Of a stretch of DNA of 22,143 nucleotides, positions 1 through 6,884 are shown one piece after another. The translations under genes were made by a program, and so were the position numbers. Within the stretch, counting starts at the first letter, position 1, and each line of letters starts with the position of its first letter. Below the pieces are notes generated by a model. That model saw only the letters and a list, made by a program, of their open reading frames with translations. It was not told the origin of the DNA and did not search any database. Source of the stretch: Candidatus Merdenecus merdavium (GTDB lineage: Bacteria; Bacillota; Clostridia; Lachnospirales; Lachnospiraceae); assembly GCA_018715425.1 (NCBI GenBank), contig DVLR01000240.1, forward strand, positions 1-22,143. Reading direction: 5' to 3'.

Positions 1-908
1 TTGTTTTCAAAGAATTTATTTATGGTCATTAAGGTTTCATCATCTATAGCGGCTGGAAGTTTCCCACCAAATACTTCATTCATAAACATCTTACATAGAG
101 GGATTGGCAGCTGATAGATCAAACGACCAATGCCTAAGGTACTGTATGCGATGATGTTCCTCTCGGAATAAAATATTTTTCCTACATCTAAAGCCATTTT
201 AGCTTCTTTGTAAGATTTACTTACTTCCTTAATCTCTTCAATTATAGTTCCATAAGATACTCTTACTTGAGACATTGCTTCTGCATTTAGCATGTCCACT
301 AATGTTCTTGCAATTCCATGAACATCTATTTCCTCTTCATTTTCCTCTAAGGCTTTTACTAAAATTATATTTCGCTCATCTACTGCCGTAATAAAATCTT
401 TCGTTCTGTTTGAGAACAAACTCTTTACTGTTTCTAGAGCACTACTGTCTTTTTCATATTTTGTTTCAATCACAAAGACAACACGCTTAGCTTCTATATC
501 TATGTGTAGCTTTTTCGCTCGATTATAGACATCCACTAATAAAAGGTTATCTAGTAAAAGGTTTTGTATAAAATTATTTTTATCAAAACGTTCTTTATAG
601 GCGATGATTAAACTTTGAATTTGGGATACTGCAACCTTGCCTATCATATAAGCATCTTCGTGAGATCCCTTTGATATTAATACATATTCCAGTGTTCTTT
701 CATCAAAAATCTTAAAAAAATGGTGTCCCTGTATCACTTGACTATCTGCAGGAGAATCTGCAAACTGCTGTATATCTTTTGGTTCTATATCATCCTCTGA
801 AAAAGTAGTCGCTACCGCCTTGCCTTCTAGATCCATAATACATAAGTCTATTCTTGTAATGGCTCTTAAATCGTCAATAGCTGATTGTAACACTTGACTT
901 GATATCAT
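1..908 (-). CDS. CdaR/PucR-type transcriptional regulator, 5' part (runs off the left edge)
   Basis: I translated this from the sequence: about 302 residues starting MISSQVLQSAIDDLRAITR and still open at base 1, so the C-terminus is missing. The first ~120 residues resemble the sugar-diacid recognition domain of CdaR-like regulators. Residues ~130-270 resemble the degenerate GGDEF-like domain of that family (for example the SQVRVSYG and KSYKEAKMALDVG stretches). The visible part ends at INKFFENN, where family members go straight into the PucR-type helix-turn-helix, so only the DNA-binding domain should be lost. The start is supported by AAGGATG 8-14 bases upstream of ATG (906-908 complement). 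It is followed upstream by the MsmX-type ABC ATPase gene on the same strand but has its own promoter. Inferred role: regulator of carbohydrate or organic-acid uptake. The family assignment is fairly sure, the effector is unknown. Confidence 0.75.
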   Translation of the reverse strand, partial: MISSQVLQSAIDDLRAITRIDLCIMDLEGKAVATTFSEDDIEPKDIQQFADSPADSQVIQGHHFFKIFDERTLEYVLISKGSHEDAYMIGKVAVSQIQSLIIAYKERFDKNNFIQNLLLDNLLLVDVYNRAKKLHIDIEAKRVVFVIETKYEKDSSALETVKSLFSNRTKDFITAVDERNIILVKALEENEEEIDVHGIARTLVDMLNAEAMSQVRVSYGTIIEEIKEVSKSYKEAKMALDVGKIFYSERNIIAYSTLGIGRLIYQLPIPLCKMFMNEVFGGKLPAAIDDETLMTINKFFEN

Positions 909-978
909 GATTTCACATCCTTACGAATAATTTTATGTTTCTCCAGTATTCCTTCTATATTTTATCTAATATAAATAT

Positions 979-1007
979 AATATAAAACATTTTGTGCAAA
1001 AGTGCAA
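979..1007 (-). promoter_or_regulatory. Sigma-A-like promoter of the CdaR/PucR-type gene
   Basis: On the minus strand TTGCAC (1007-1002) and TATATT (984-979) are separated by exactly 17 bases, giving a start site near 972 and a leader of about 64 nt. The -35 hexamer is the first of two direct TTGCAC copies 8 bases apart. Confidence 0.55.
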
Positions 1008-1051
1008 GCTTACCATGAGACTAGAAGTATGCCTATGCTAGATTTATGAGA

Positions 1052-1093
1052 AAGAGGGACCTCCTTACTTTTAAAAGTAAGGAAATCCCTCTT
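1052..1093 (-). terminator. Terminator hairpin after the MsmX-type ATPase gene
   Basis: A strong stem lies 25 bases past the stop codon of the ABC ATPase gene. An 8-bp outer stem (AAGAGGGA/TCCCTCTT) encloses a perfect self-complementary 20-mer (CCTTACTTTT/AAAAGTAAGG). The 3' side on the minus strand is only moderately U-rich (CUCUUUCUC), so termination could be partial. It separates the ATPase gene from the regulator gene. Confidence 0.6.
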
Positions 1094-1117
1094 CAGATAT
1101 TTACATTCTTTATTTTA

Positions 1118-2230
1118 TTAGTTGGTGATTACTAATTCTGTATCTTTATCAAATACATGGATCTTTTCAACATCTAATGCAAATTTAACTGTATCTCCAG
1201 TTCTTGCTGTTGTTCGAGGATCCACTCTTGCTGTCATAGGGAAGTTTTCTACATCAAAGTATAGGTAAACTTCTGCACCTAATAACTCATAAACTCTGAT
1301 CTCTGCTTCCACAACACTATCTGGTGATGTTTCGATAAACATTTGAGAATCATGTACGTCTTCTGGACGGATACCAAGTACTACTGTTTTTCCAGCATAT
1401 CCACCATCGATTAACTTTTTACTCTTAGCATGGTTTAGTTTTATGGTACTCTTACCAACTTTAAGTTCTGCTGTTTCTCCCTTTACGATACATTCTGCAT
1501 CTAAGAAGTTCATCTGAGGAGATCCAATAAACCCTGCAACGAATAAATTATCTGGTTTATTGTATAAGTTTTGTGGACTATCCACTTGCTGTATAATACC
1601 ATCTTTCATTACTACGATTCTAGTACCTAGAGTCATAGCCTCTGTTTGGTCATGTGTTACATAGATGATGGTAGCACCTAATCTCTTATGTAATTTAGAG
1701 ATTTCGATACGCATCTGCACTCTTAATTTGGCATCTAAGTTTGATAAAGGCTCATCCATAAGGAATACTTTAGGATCACGAACAATGGCACGCCCCATAG
1801 CAACACGCTGTCTTTGACCACCAGATAAAGCTTTTGGTTTACGATCTAATAACTTTTCAAGGTCTAGGATCTTCGCTGCTTCTCTAACCATTTTATCGAT
1901 CTTACTTTTTTCAACTTTTCTAAGTTTCAATCCAAATGCCATATTATCATAAACGGTCATATGAGGGTATAGAGCATAGTTCTGGAAGACCATGGCGATA
2001 TCTCTATCTTTAGGCTCTACGTCATTTACTTCTCTATCATCAATTTTAAGAACTCCACCTGTAATTTCTTCTAGACCTGCGATCATACGAAGTGTTGTAG
2101 ATTTACCACAACCTGAAGGTCCTACGAAGATGATAAACTCTTTATCATCGATCTCTAAATTGAAATCCTTTACGGCTTCAAACCCATTAGGATATGTTTT
2201 GTTAATATGTTGAAGTGATAAACTTGCCAT
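1118..2230 (-). CDS. msmX: MsmX/UgpC-type ABC sugar importer ATP-binding subunit
   Basis: The 370-residue ATPase powers CUT1-type carbohydrate ABC importers at the inner face of the membrane. Visible motifs are Walker A GPSGCGKST (37-45), Q-loop Q83, signature LSGGQ (135-139), Walker B VFLMDEP (155-161) and H-loop His193. A ~130-residue C-terminal regulatory (TOBE/MalK-like) domain follows, with GIRPEDVHD near residue 290. Length and domain order are normal for MsmX, UgpC and MalK. No permease or solute-binding gene is adjacent. That fits the shared, multi-importer ATPase known as MsmX in Firmicutes, but which importers it serves cannot be read here. The start has AGGAGG upstream (TTTAGGAGGAATAAAATT before ATG). 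A hairpin at 1052-1093 ends the unit. The family is very sure, the exact symbol less so. Confidence 0.9.
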   Translation of the reverse strand: MASLSLQHINKTYPNGFEAVKDFNLEIDDKEFIIFVGPSGCGKSTTLRMIAGLEEITGGVLKIDDREVNDVEPKDRDIAMVFQNYALYPHMTVYDNMAFGLKLRKVEKSKIDKMVREAAKILDLEKLLDRKPKALSGGQRQRVAMGRAIVRDPKVFLMDEPLSNLDAKLRVQMRIEISKLHKRLGATIIYVTHDQTEAMTLGTRIVVMKDGIIQQVDSPQNLYNKPDNLFVAGFIGSPQMNFLDAECIVKGETAELKVGKSTIKLNHAKSKKLIDGGYAGKTVVLGIRPEDVHDSQMFIETSPDSVVEAEIRVYELLGAEVYLYFDVENFPMTARVDPRTTARTGDTVKFALDVEKIHVFDKDTELVITN

Positions 2231-2288
2231 AATTTTATTCCTCCTAAAATCATCTTAATAGATATTTCATAGTATTTACAATGTAATC

Positions 2289-2317
2289 AGTATATCCTAT
2301 CTCCATCCTTTAGACCA
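2289..2317 (-). promoter_or_regulatory. Possible promoter of the MsmX-type gene
   Basis: On the minus strand TATACT (2294-2289) is a good -10 box. The hexamer 17 bases upstream, TGGTCT (2317-2312), is a poor -35 box. The predicted start near 2282 leaves a leader of about 50 nt. The weak -35 would fit an activated promoter. Confidence 0.35.
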
Positions 2318-2391
2318 TACACCAATTAACCAAACTTTTTTTTAAACCCTTGTACGTTCTGCTTATGCTCCGTAGGCAGCAAAATAATTTA

Positions 2392-2404
2392 CGTCATAAT
2401 GACG
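2392..2404. repeat. 13-bp perfect palindrome (operator-like)
   Basis: CGTCAT-A-ATGACG is a perfect inverted repeat with a one-base centre, lying in the divergent spacer. It is too short and has too little loop to be a terminator, so a protein-binding site is the simpler reading. The binding protein is unknown. Confidence 0.4.
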
Positions 2405-2436
2405 GAGGGATATAATTTTTCATATACAACTTGACT

Positions 2437-2459
2437 AATATGTGAGTTTTTCACATATT
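2437..2459. promoter_or_regulatory. 23-bp inverted repeat, CRP/FNR-like operator candidate
   Basis: Perfect 9-bp arms AATATGTGA and TCACATATT flank a 5-base spacer (GTTTT). The core TGTGA-N5-TCACA resembles CRP/FNR-family half sites, although the classical spacing is six. Its centre (2448) is about 62 bases before the predicted start of the DUF624 transcript. Confidence 0.4.
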
Positions 2460-2474
2460 TTATATAATATTTAT

Positions 2475-2503
2475 TTGATTTTCCAGCCTATATCCTATAT
2501 AAT
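2475..2503 (+). promoter_or_regulatory. Sigma-A-like promoter of the DUF624 gene
   Basis: TTGATT (2475-2480), a 17-base spacer and TATAAT (2498-2503) give a start near 2510 and a leader of about 50 nt to the ATG at 2561. Confidence 0.65.
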
Positions 2504-2560
2504 GCTTGTTATGAATCTACGCTAGAAAGTAGAACAGGCGAAGGAAGGTATGGTATACGT

Positions 2561-3346
2561 ATGGGTGGATTTTTTAATATGGATAGCAAATTCTTTACTT
2601 TTATGACTCGGGTTGCTGATTTAATGCTCCTGAACATTGTATGGATTCTCTGTTGTATTCCCATTGTAACAATAGGTGCAGCAACTACAGCTATGCATTA
2701 CGTAACACTTAAAATGGTTAAAAATGAAGAAGCATATATTGTAAAAAGTTTTTTTAGATCTTTTAAAGAGAATTTCAAGCAAAGTACCATAATCTGGTTG
2801 ATCATGTTAGCCCTTGGAATTATCTTTGGAGCAGATTTAGCAATTATGAAATATATGACTACTGGAATTATTTCCATATTAAAGTACTTCATATTTGCAT
2901 TATTACTTATTTACTTGTTTGTTCTTATTTATGTATTCCCTTTACAATCTAAATTTGTCAATACTATTAAGAACACCATGAAGAACGCTTTACTTATGTC
3001 TATTAGACACTTACCATGGACTGTTTTAATTTTAATTATTACATTTGGGCCAACTTTACTCATGCAATTTATCCCTACATTATTTACCTATGGAATTTTA
3101 GTATTTTTTCTAGTTGGCTTCTCTTTAACAGCATTTATAAACTCCTTTATCTTTTCTAAAATTTTTGATCAATATGTTCCCGAAGAGACAGATGAAGAAG
3201 TAGTCCAAAAAGATGAACACTTTGACCGTGATGGTGTTTTTGAAAACATTCGTTATCAAGGTGACATTGAAAGTTCTAATGAAGAAGGTTCTAGCGAAGA
3301 ACATTCTAATGAAGAACATTTTAACGAAGAAGATTCTAACGAATAA
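2561..3346 (+). CDS. DUF624 (YesL-like) membrane protein with acidic repeat tail
   Basis: The 261-residue protein opens with MGGFFNMDSKFF and has about five hydrophobic segments (roughly residues 17-48, 71-91, 97-127, 147-170 and 172-203). The opening, the LNIVWILCCIPIVTIGA stretch and the MKMVKNEE-like loop after helix 1 are typical of DUF624/YesL proteins. These are often encoded next to sugar ABC transporter genes, and their molecular function is not established. Family members are commonly a little over 200 residues. Here about 55 residues follow the last helix, ending in an acidic Ser/Asn/Glu repeat. The start has AAGGAAGG about 12 bases upstream. The gene has its own promoter and is divergent from the MsmX-type gene, which suggests a shared role in carbohydrate uptake. 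A bidirectional terminator follows. Confidence 0.85.
   Translation: MGGFFNMDSKFFTFMTRVADLMLLNIVWILCCIPIVTIGAATTAMHYVTLKMVKNEEAYIVKSFFRSFKENFKQSTIIWLIMLALGIIFGADLAIMKYMTTGIISILKYFIFALLLIYLFVLIYVFPLQSKFVNTIKNTMKNALLMSIRHLPWTVLILIITFGPTLLMQFIPTLFTYGILVFFLVGFSLTAFINSFIFSKIFDQYVPEETDEEVVQKDEHFDRDGVFENIRYQGDIESSNEEGSSEEHSNEEHFNEEDSNE
3275..3346 (+). repeat. 15-bp tandem repeat at the 3' end of the DUF624 gene
   Basis: Four full 15-bp units plus a 12-base partial unit encode (S/F)(N/S)EE(G/H/D) in tandem. The units are SNEEG, SSEEH, SNEEH and FNEED, followed by SNE and the stop. The unit length is a multiple of three, so changes in copy number would keep the frame. Confidence 0.8.
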
Positions 3347-3354
3347 ATTTATCT

Positions 3355-3406
3355 AAGAAAGGCTCAAACAACTCCATGAGATAATGGAATTGTTTAAGCC
3401 TTTCTT
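3355..3406. terminator. Bidirectional terminator between convergent genes
   Basis: AAGAAAGGCT (3355-3364) pairs with AGCCTTTCTT (3397-3406), and the inner arms CAA-CTCCAT and ATGGAATTG extend the stem. T-rich sequence follows on the plus strand and A-rich sequence precedes it. It can therefore end both the DUF624 transcript and the kinase transcript, whose stop codon is at 3443. Confidence 0.8.
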
Positions 3407-3442
3407 TGTTTCTACTTCAATCATTATAAATGATTCTCTACT

Positions 3443-5863
3443 TTACTCCTCATATCCGTCCATATTTTGATGGTATTGATCATTTCTTGCCATTTCATCT
3501 CTACCCTGCTCATAGTACTGCTCTTGATTTCTAGCGTATTCATCATATCCAGGATTGTCATCATACTGCTCCATACCTTGACCACGGAATGGCTCAAAAG
3601 CGTTCTCATCTTCATTCTGATACATAATTGGAAATACCACAGTTACTTTAAACAGATCTCCATCTAAGTAAATGTGAAAGGTACCACCTTGCAGTTGTGT
3701 TAAATCTCTAGCTATGGATAGACCTAAACCGCTTCCTTCCGTACTTCTAGACACATCCCCTCTGATAAAACGTTCTGTTAATTGATCCGCATTAATATTG
3801 AGTGCCTGTTGTGAAATATTTTTAATAGAAAAATACATATATCCATTTACTACATCTTCGTCCATATAAACTCTTGTATTTTCCATAGCATATTTAGCAA
3901 CATTATTATAAATATTTTCTATAATTCTCCACATTCTTCTTCCATCTGCCAAAATATATACTGGCTCAGGTGTTAAATTCGTTATAATTTCAAGATTTCT
4001 AGCCTGAAACTTTTCAGAAAACTCTCCTAAAGTCTGTAAAACCAACTCATTGAAATTCATCTTATTGAAATCTAAGACAATATTACCAGAGCTTACTTTC
4101 GATGCCTCGACTAAATCTTCTGTTAAATTCTTCAATCTTTGAGATTTATTGTCTAAAATATCGATATAGCCTCTTATTTTTTCATCTTGAATATTTTCTC
4201 TCTTTAAAAGCGAAACGTAATTGATGATTGATGTAAGAGGAGTTTTAATATCGTGAGAAACATTCGTGATCAAATCTGCTTTTAGCCTTTCACCTTTTAA
4301 GTTCTCTTCCATAGCTTTTTTAAGTCCCTCACCCACATTGTTCATAGCCAGAGCCATGGTTTTATTATCTTTGCTCATTCTATTACCATCGATCTTAAAG
4401 TTTAGATCACCTTCTACCATTCTCTGAGCACCTTCTAGAAGTTTCTTTCTTTCTATACTCTCTTTTACCAAACGATAGCCATACACAGAGTCTATGATAA
4501 GGGCAAGGAAAATCCCCCCTGGTCCAAGCAAAACTAGAAATAGGTTTATGATTAGGAAAACAACGTATGAAAAAATCACTTTTACAGAAGATGCACTATG
4601 CTCCATCCCCATTTGGATGGCTTTTATCATTTTATACAAAATACTATTGGTCCATAAGTTTCCTGCTTTCATACGGCGTACTAAACTTAAATATGCAGAT
4701 AATGCAACCATATTCAAAATAATCCCACTGGCTGCCATTGCAAGAATCCCCATTCCCCCGCGACTTAGTCCATAAGCAAAGGTTTGTAAGAGAAGGATCC
4801 CTGCAATGATTATGACTCCACTAAAACCAAGGGCTGCAATTTCTGTATAGATCTTATCAATGGTCATGAGTCGGATGGGTGCTCCATCTTCTTTTCTTCC
4901 TGCTGCTAAGCTTAAATATATCAAACAAACCACGGTTCCTACTAAGGAAACCAATCCTAAGATAAGACATACTTGTACCCAAGGCTGCCACATCTCATAT
5001 TCCACTTTCTGATCATAAAAATAGTCGTGAATGGGATAATCCGTATCAATTCCTACAAAAAGTGAATATTGATCACCTATTTTCGTGGACATTCGAGTCA
5101 TATCGTGATAATATAGCTGTTCGTCTATATTACTGCTTGCATTGACGGTAAAATCGCTTCCGTTTATCTCTATATATGCACTATGTTTTTTTAGGTTCTC
5201 TAAGCCACCTTCTTCGATATTAGACTTGATAATAGAATCCCTTCCTGATGTAAACATAAAACGTACATTAGATTGTGTAGACAAATACTGAGAGTCTGCA
5301 TTTTTATATATTAAATAATCATTCATGAATATATAATCTTCTACAATATATTCAAGATCTGATAACACCGAGCTATAATCATAAATCCCATATGGCTCTA
5401 GATATTCAGAAGGAAAACCATTATCACTCCTAATATTATCTACTGAAAACGGTGTCAACTCACCCTCCATATTGAGATAGATGGTAATAGAATCTGGAAT
5501 ATATCCCTCTCTAGACCACTGCAGAAGATCCTCTACCCTTACACCGTAGCTATCACGTACGTTGCCACTAATTTGATTTGTATCCAAATACTCCCGGATA
5601 TCTACAACTTTGCTACCATCAAAGACACCATCTACTTCAAACTTATTTCCTTGAGTCACATAATCTACAATATTGCTGGTCTGATCTGATAAATAATCTT
5701 TGAATCTTGATGTCTCTTCAAAATCCCTTCCTTCCATAATATCAAAACCATCGTTTAAAAAAATAATACAGATACAGAAACTTACTATGAAAGTCACTGC
5801 GAAGAAAAATTGTAAGATAATCGCTATGATCTTACTTCTGTTTGAGTATTTTACTTTTTCCAT
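3443..5863 (-). CDS. Two-component sensor histidine kinase, multi-membrane, with acidic C-terminal tail
   Basis: The 806-residue kinase has an N-terminal membrane helix (~11-36) and an extracytoplasmic region of ~255 residues with no recognised fold. A cluster of about five helices follows (~296-320, 344-362, 370-395, 426-447, 450-465). A HAMP-like linker comes next (AQRMVEGDLNFKID, ~479-492), then HisKA with phospho-acceptor His537 in NVSHDIKTPL. The HATPase domain has an N-box NIYNNVAKY (~647-655) and G-box GSGLGLS (~709-715). The last ~60 residues are Gln/Tyr/Glu/Asp-rich and come after the catalytic domain. All catalytic motifs are present. It is translated just after the response regulator gene: AAGGAG overlaps that stop codon and the gap is 9 bases, so the pair is surely co-transcribed and probably coupled. 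The signal cannot be read from the sequence. Confidence 0.93.
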   Translation of the reverse strand: MEKVKYSNRSKIIAIILQFFFAVTFIVSFCICIIFLNDGFDIMEGRDFEETSRFKDYLSDQTSNIVDYVTQGNKFEVDGVFDGSKVVDIREYLDTNQISGNVRDSYGVRVEDLLQWSREGYIPDSITIYLNMEGELTPFSVDNIRSDNGFPSEYLEPYGIYDYSSVLSDLEYIVEDYIFMNDYLIYKNADSQYLSTQSNVRFMFTSGRDSIIKSNIEEGGLENLKKHSAYIEINGSDFTVNASSNIDEQLYYHDMTRMSTKIGDQYSLFVGIDTDYPIHDYFYDQKVEYEMWQPWVQVCLILGLVSLVGTVVCLIYLSLAAGRKEDGAPIRLMTIDKIYTEIAALGFSGVIIIAGILLLQTFAYGLSRGGMGILAMAASGIILNMVALSAYLSLVRRMKAGNLWTNSILYKMIKAIQMGMEHSASSVKVIFSYVVFLIINLFLVLLGPGGIFLALIIDSVYGYRLVKESIERKKLLEGAQRMVEGDLNFKIDGNRMSKDNKTMALAMNNVGEGLKKAMEENLKGERLKADLITNVSHDIKTPLTSIINYVSLLKRENIQDEKIRGYIDILDNKSQRLKNLTEDLVEASKVSSGNIVLDFNKMNFNELVLQTLGEFSEKFQARNLEIITNLTPEPVYILADGRRMWRIIENIYNNVAKYAMENTRVYMDEDVVNGYMYFSIKNISQQALNINADQLTERFIRGDVSRSTEGSGLGLSIARDLTQLQGGTFHIYLDGDLFKVTVVFPIMYQNEDENAFEPFRGQGMEQYDDNPGYDEYARNQEQYYEQGRDEMARNDQYHQNMDGYEE

Positions 5864-5872
5864 TATAACTCC

Positions 5873-6568
5873 TTATATTCTTTCAACTTTGTATCCAATT
5901 CCCCATACAACTTTTAAATACTTGGGATCTTTTGGATTGATTTCAATTTTTTCACGTATGTGACGAATATGAACGGCTACTGTATTGTCCGCTCCAATGG
6001 CATCCTCATTCCAAATATTTTCATATATTTGATTAATGGAGTATACCTTCCCTTGATTTTTAACGAGAAGCAATAAAATATTATATTCGATAGGCGTTAA
6101 CTTCACTGATTCACCATCTACAGATACTTCTTTCAGATCATCGTCAATGACAAGAGCTCCTGTTTTATAAATCTGATTTCCTTCCTCTGCATGGATGTTC
6201 CCAAGCTTGGTATATCTGCGCAGCTGAGATTTTACTCTTGCAACCAATTCCAGAGGATTAAATGGTTTCGTTACGTAATCATCGGCCCCGATGTTAAGGC
6301 CTAAAATCTTATCCGCATCTTCTGACTTTGCAGAAAGGATAATAATAGGGATACAACTATCTTCTCTTATCTTAAGTGTCGCTCTAATACCGTCAAGCCT
6401 TGGCATCATAACGTCAATCACTAAAAGATGTACCTCTTCTTTTTCTAATAGTTCAATGGCCTCCTGGCCATCATAAGCTTTTAAAACATGGTATCCTTCC
6501 TGAATCAAATAAATTTCTATGGCTTCTACAATTTCCTTATCGTCGTCACATACTACAATATTAAACAT
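5873..6568 (-). CDS. OmpR/PhoB-family response regulator
   Basis: The 231-residue protein has a receiver domain (1-~118) with acidic pocket D8/D9/D10, phospho-acceptor Asp52 in VIDVMMP, Ser79 and Lys101 in TKPF. A winged-helix DNA-binding domain follows (~130-231), with LTPIEYNILLLL, the recognition region TVAVHIRHIREKIE and the ending VVWGIGYKVE. Length and order are standard for the family. The start is preceded by a double SD (AAAAGGAGATGAGGAG). It is the first gene of a two-gene operon with the kinase at 3443-5863, which almost certainly phosphorylates it. A direct repeat with 11-bp period lies upstream (6662-6678) and could be its own binding site. The regulon is unknown. Confidence 0.95.
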   Translation of the reverse strand: MFNIVVCDDDKEIVEAIEIYLIQEGYHVLKAYDGQEAIELLEKEEVHLLVIDVMMPRLDGIRATLKIREDSCIPIIILSAKSEDADKILGLNIGADDYVTKPFNPLELVARVKSQLRRYTKLGNIHAEEGNQIYKTGALVIDDDLKEVSVDGESVKLTPIEYNILLLLVKNQGKVYSINQIYENIWNEDAIGADNTVAVHIRHIREKIEINPKDPKYLKVVWGIGYKVERI

Positions 6569-6643
6569 ATCTCTCTCCTCATCTCCTTTTAAGTAAGTAC
6601 GCCTACCTTTATCAGGTAACCATAGCTTACCAAAGTATTTTTA

Positions 6644-6678
6644 ATTTTAGAATATAGAATCCTTAATTCTTTCTTAAT
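6644..6678 (-). promoter_or_regulatory. Possible autoregulatory site of the response regulator: 11-bp direct repeat upstream of -10-like boxes
   Basis: ATTAAG occurs twice on the minus strand (6678-6673 and 6667-6662), exactly 11 bp apart, the spacing typical of OmpR/PhoB-family tandem sites. Two -10-like hexamers follow, TATATT (6656-6651) and TAAAAT (6649-6644), without a recognisable -35 box. Confidence 0.35.
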
Positions 6679-6705
6679 CTGACTTGATCATACTTTTTAT
6701 GTACT

Positions 6706-6733
6706 ATCCCATAATCTTATTTCCAAATGGGAT
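6706..6733. repeat. Inverted repeat ATCCCAT-N14-ATGGGAT
   Basis: Seven-base arms at 6706-6712 and 6727-6733 lie in the divergent spacer between the response regulator and the Nudix gene. A third ATCCCA copy is at 6793-6798. It could be an operator, but the function is unknown. Confidence 0.3.
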
Positions 6734-6744
6734 GCCTTCCCTAT

Positions 6745-6768
6745 ATTATATACGATTTTTACATCGTA
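6745..6768 (-). promoter_or_regulatory. Possible distal promoter of the two-component operon with embedded dyad
   Basis: On the minus strand a perfect TATAAT (6750-6745) is immediately preceded by the dyad TACGAT-N6-ATCGTA (6751-6768). No good -35 box sits at 16-18 bases. If used, it would give a leader of about 170 nt for the response regulator gene. Confidence 0.3.
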
Positions 6769-6817
6769 GGTATACAAAAAAGAACCCTTTCATCCCAATT
6801 CTCTCCTCTTTTTAAGC

Positions 6818-6846
6818 TTGTAACTCCTTTTTCCATTTGTTATACT
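6818..6846 (+). promoter_or_regulatory. Sigma-A-like promoter of the Nudix hydrolase gene
   Basis: TTGTAA (6818-6823), a 17-base spacer and TATACT (6841-6846) place the start near 6853, about 32 bases before the ATG at 6885. Confidence 0.6.
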
Positions 6847-6884
6847 AAAGGGGAAATCTGATCATATTTAAAGAAGGAATGCAC

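Larger units (their letters stand above)
2231..2560. other. Divergent spacer between the MsmX-type and DUF624 genes
   Basis: This 330-bp spacer holds no gene I can support. It carries the weak minus-strand promoter near 2289-2317, a 13-bp palindrome (2392-2404), a 23-bp inverted repeat (2437-2459) and a good plus-strand promoter (2475-2503). Confidence 0.6.
6569..6884. other. Divergent spacer between the response regulator and Nudix genes
   Basis: This 316-bp spacer holds no supported gene. It contains the 11-bp direct repeat (6662-6678), two inverted repeats (6706-6733 and 6751-6768), a minus-strand TATAAT and the Nudix gene promoter (6818-6846). Confidence 0.6.
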
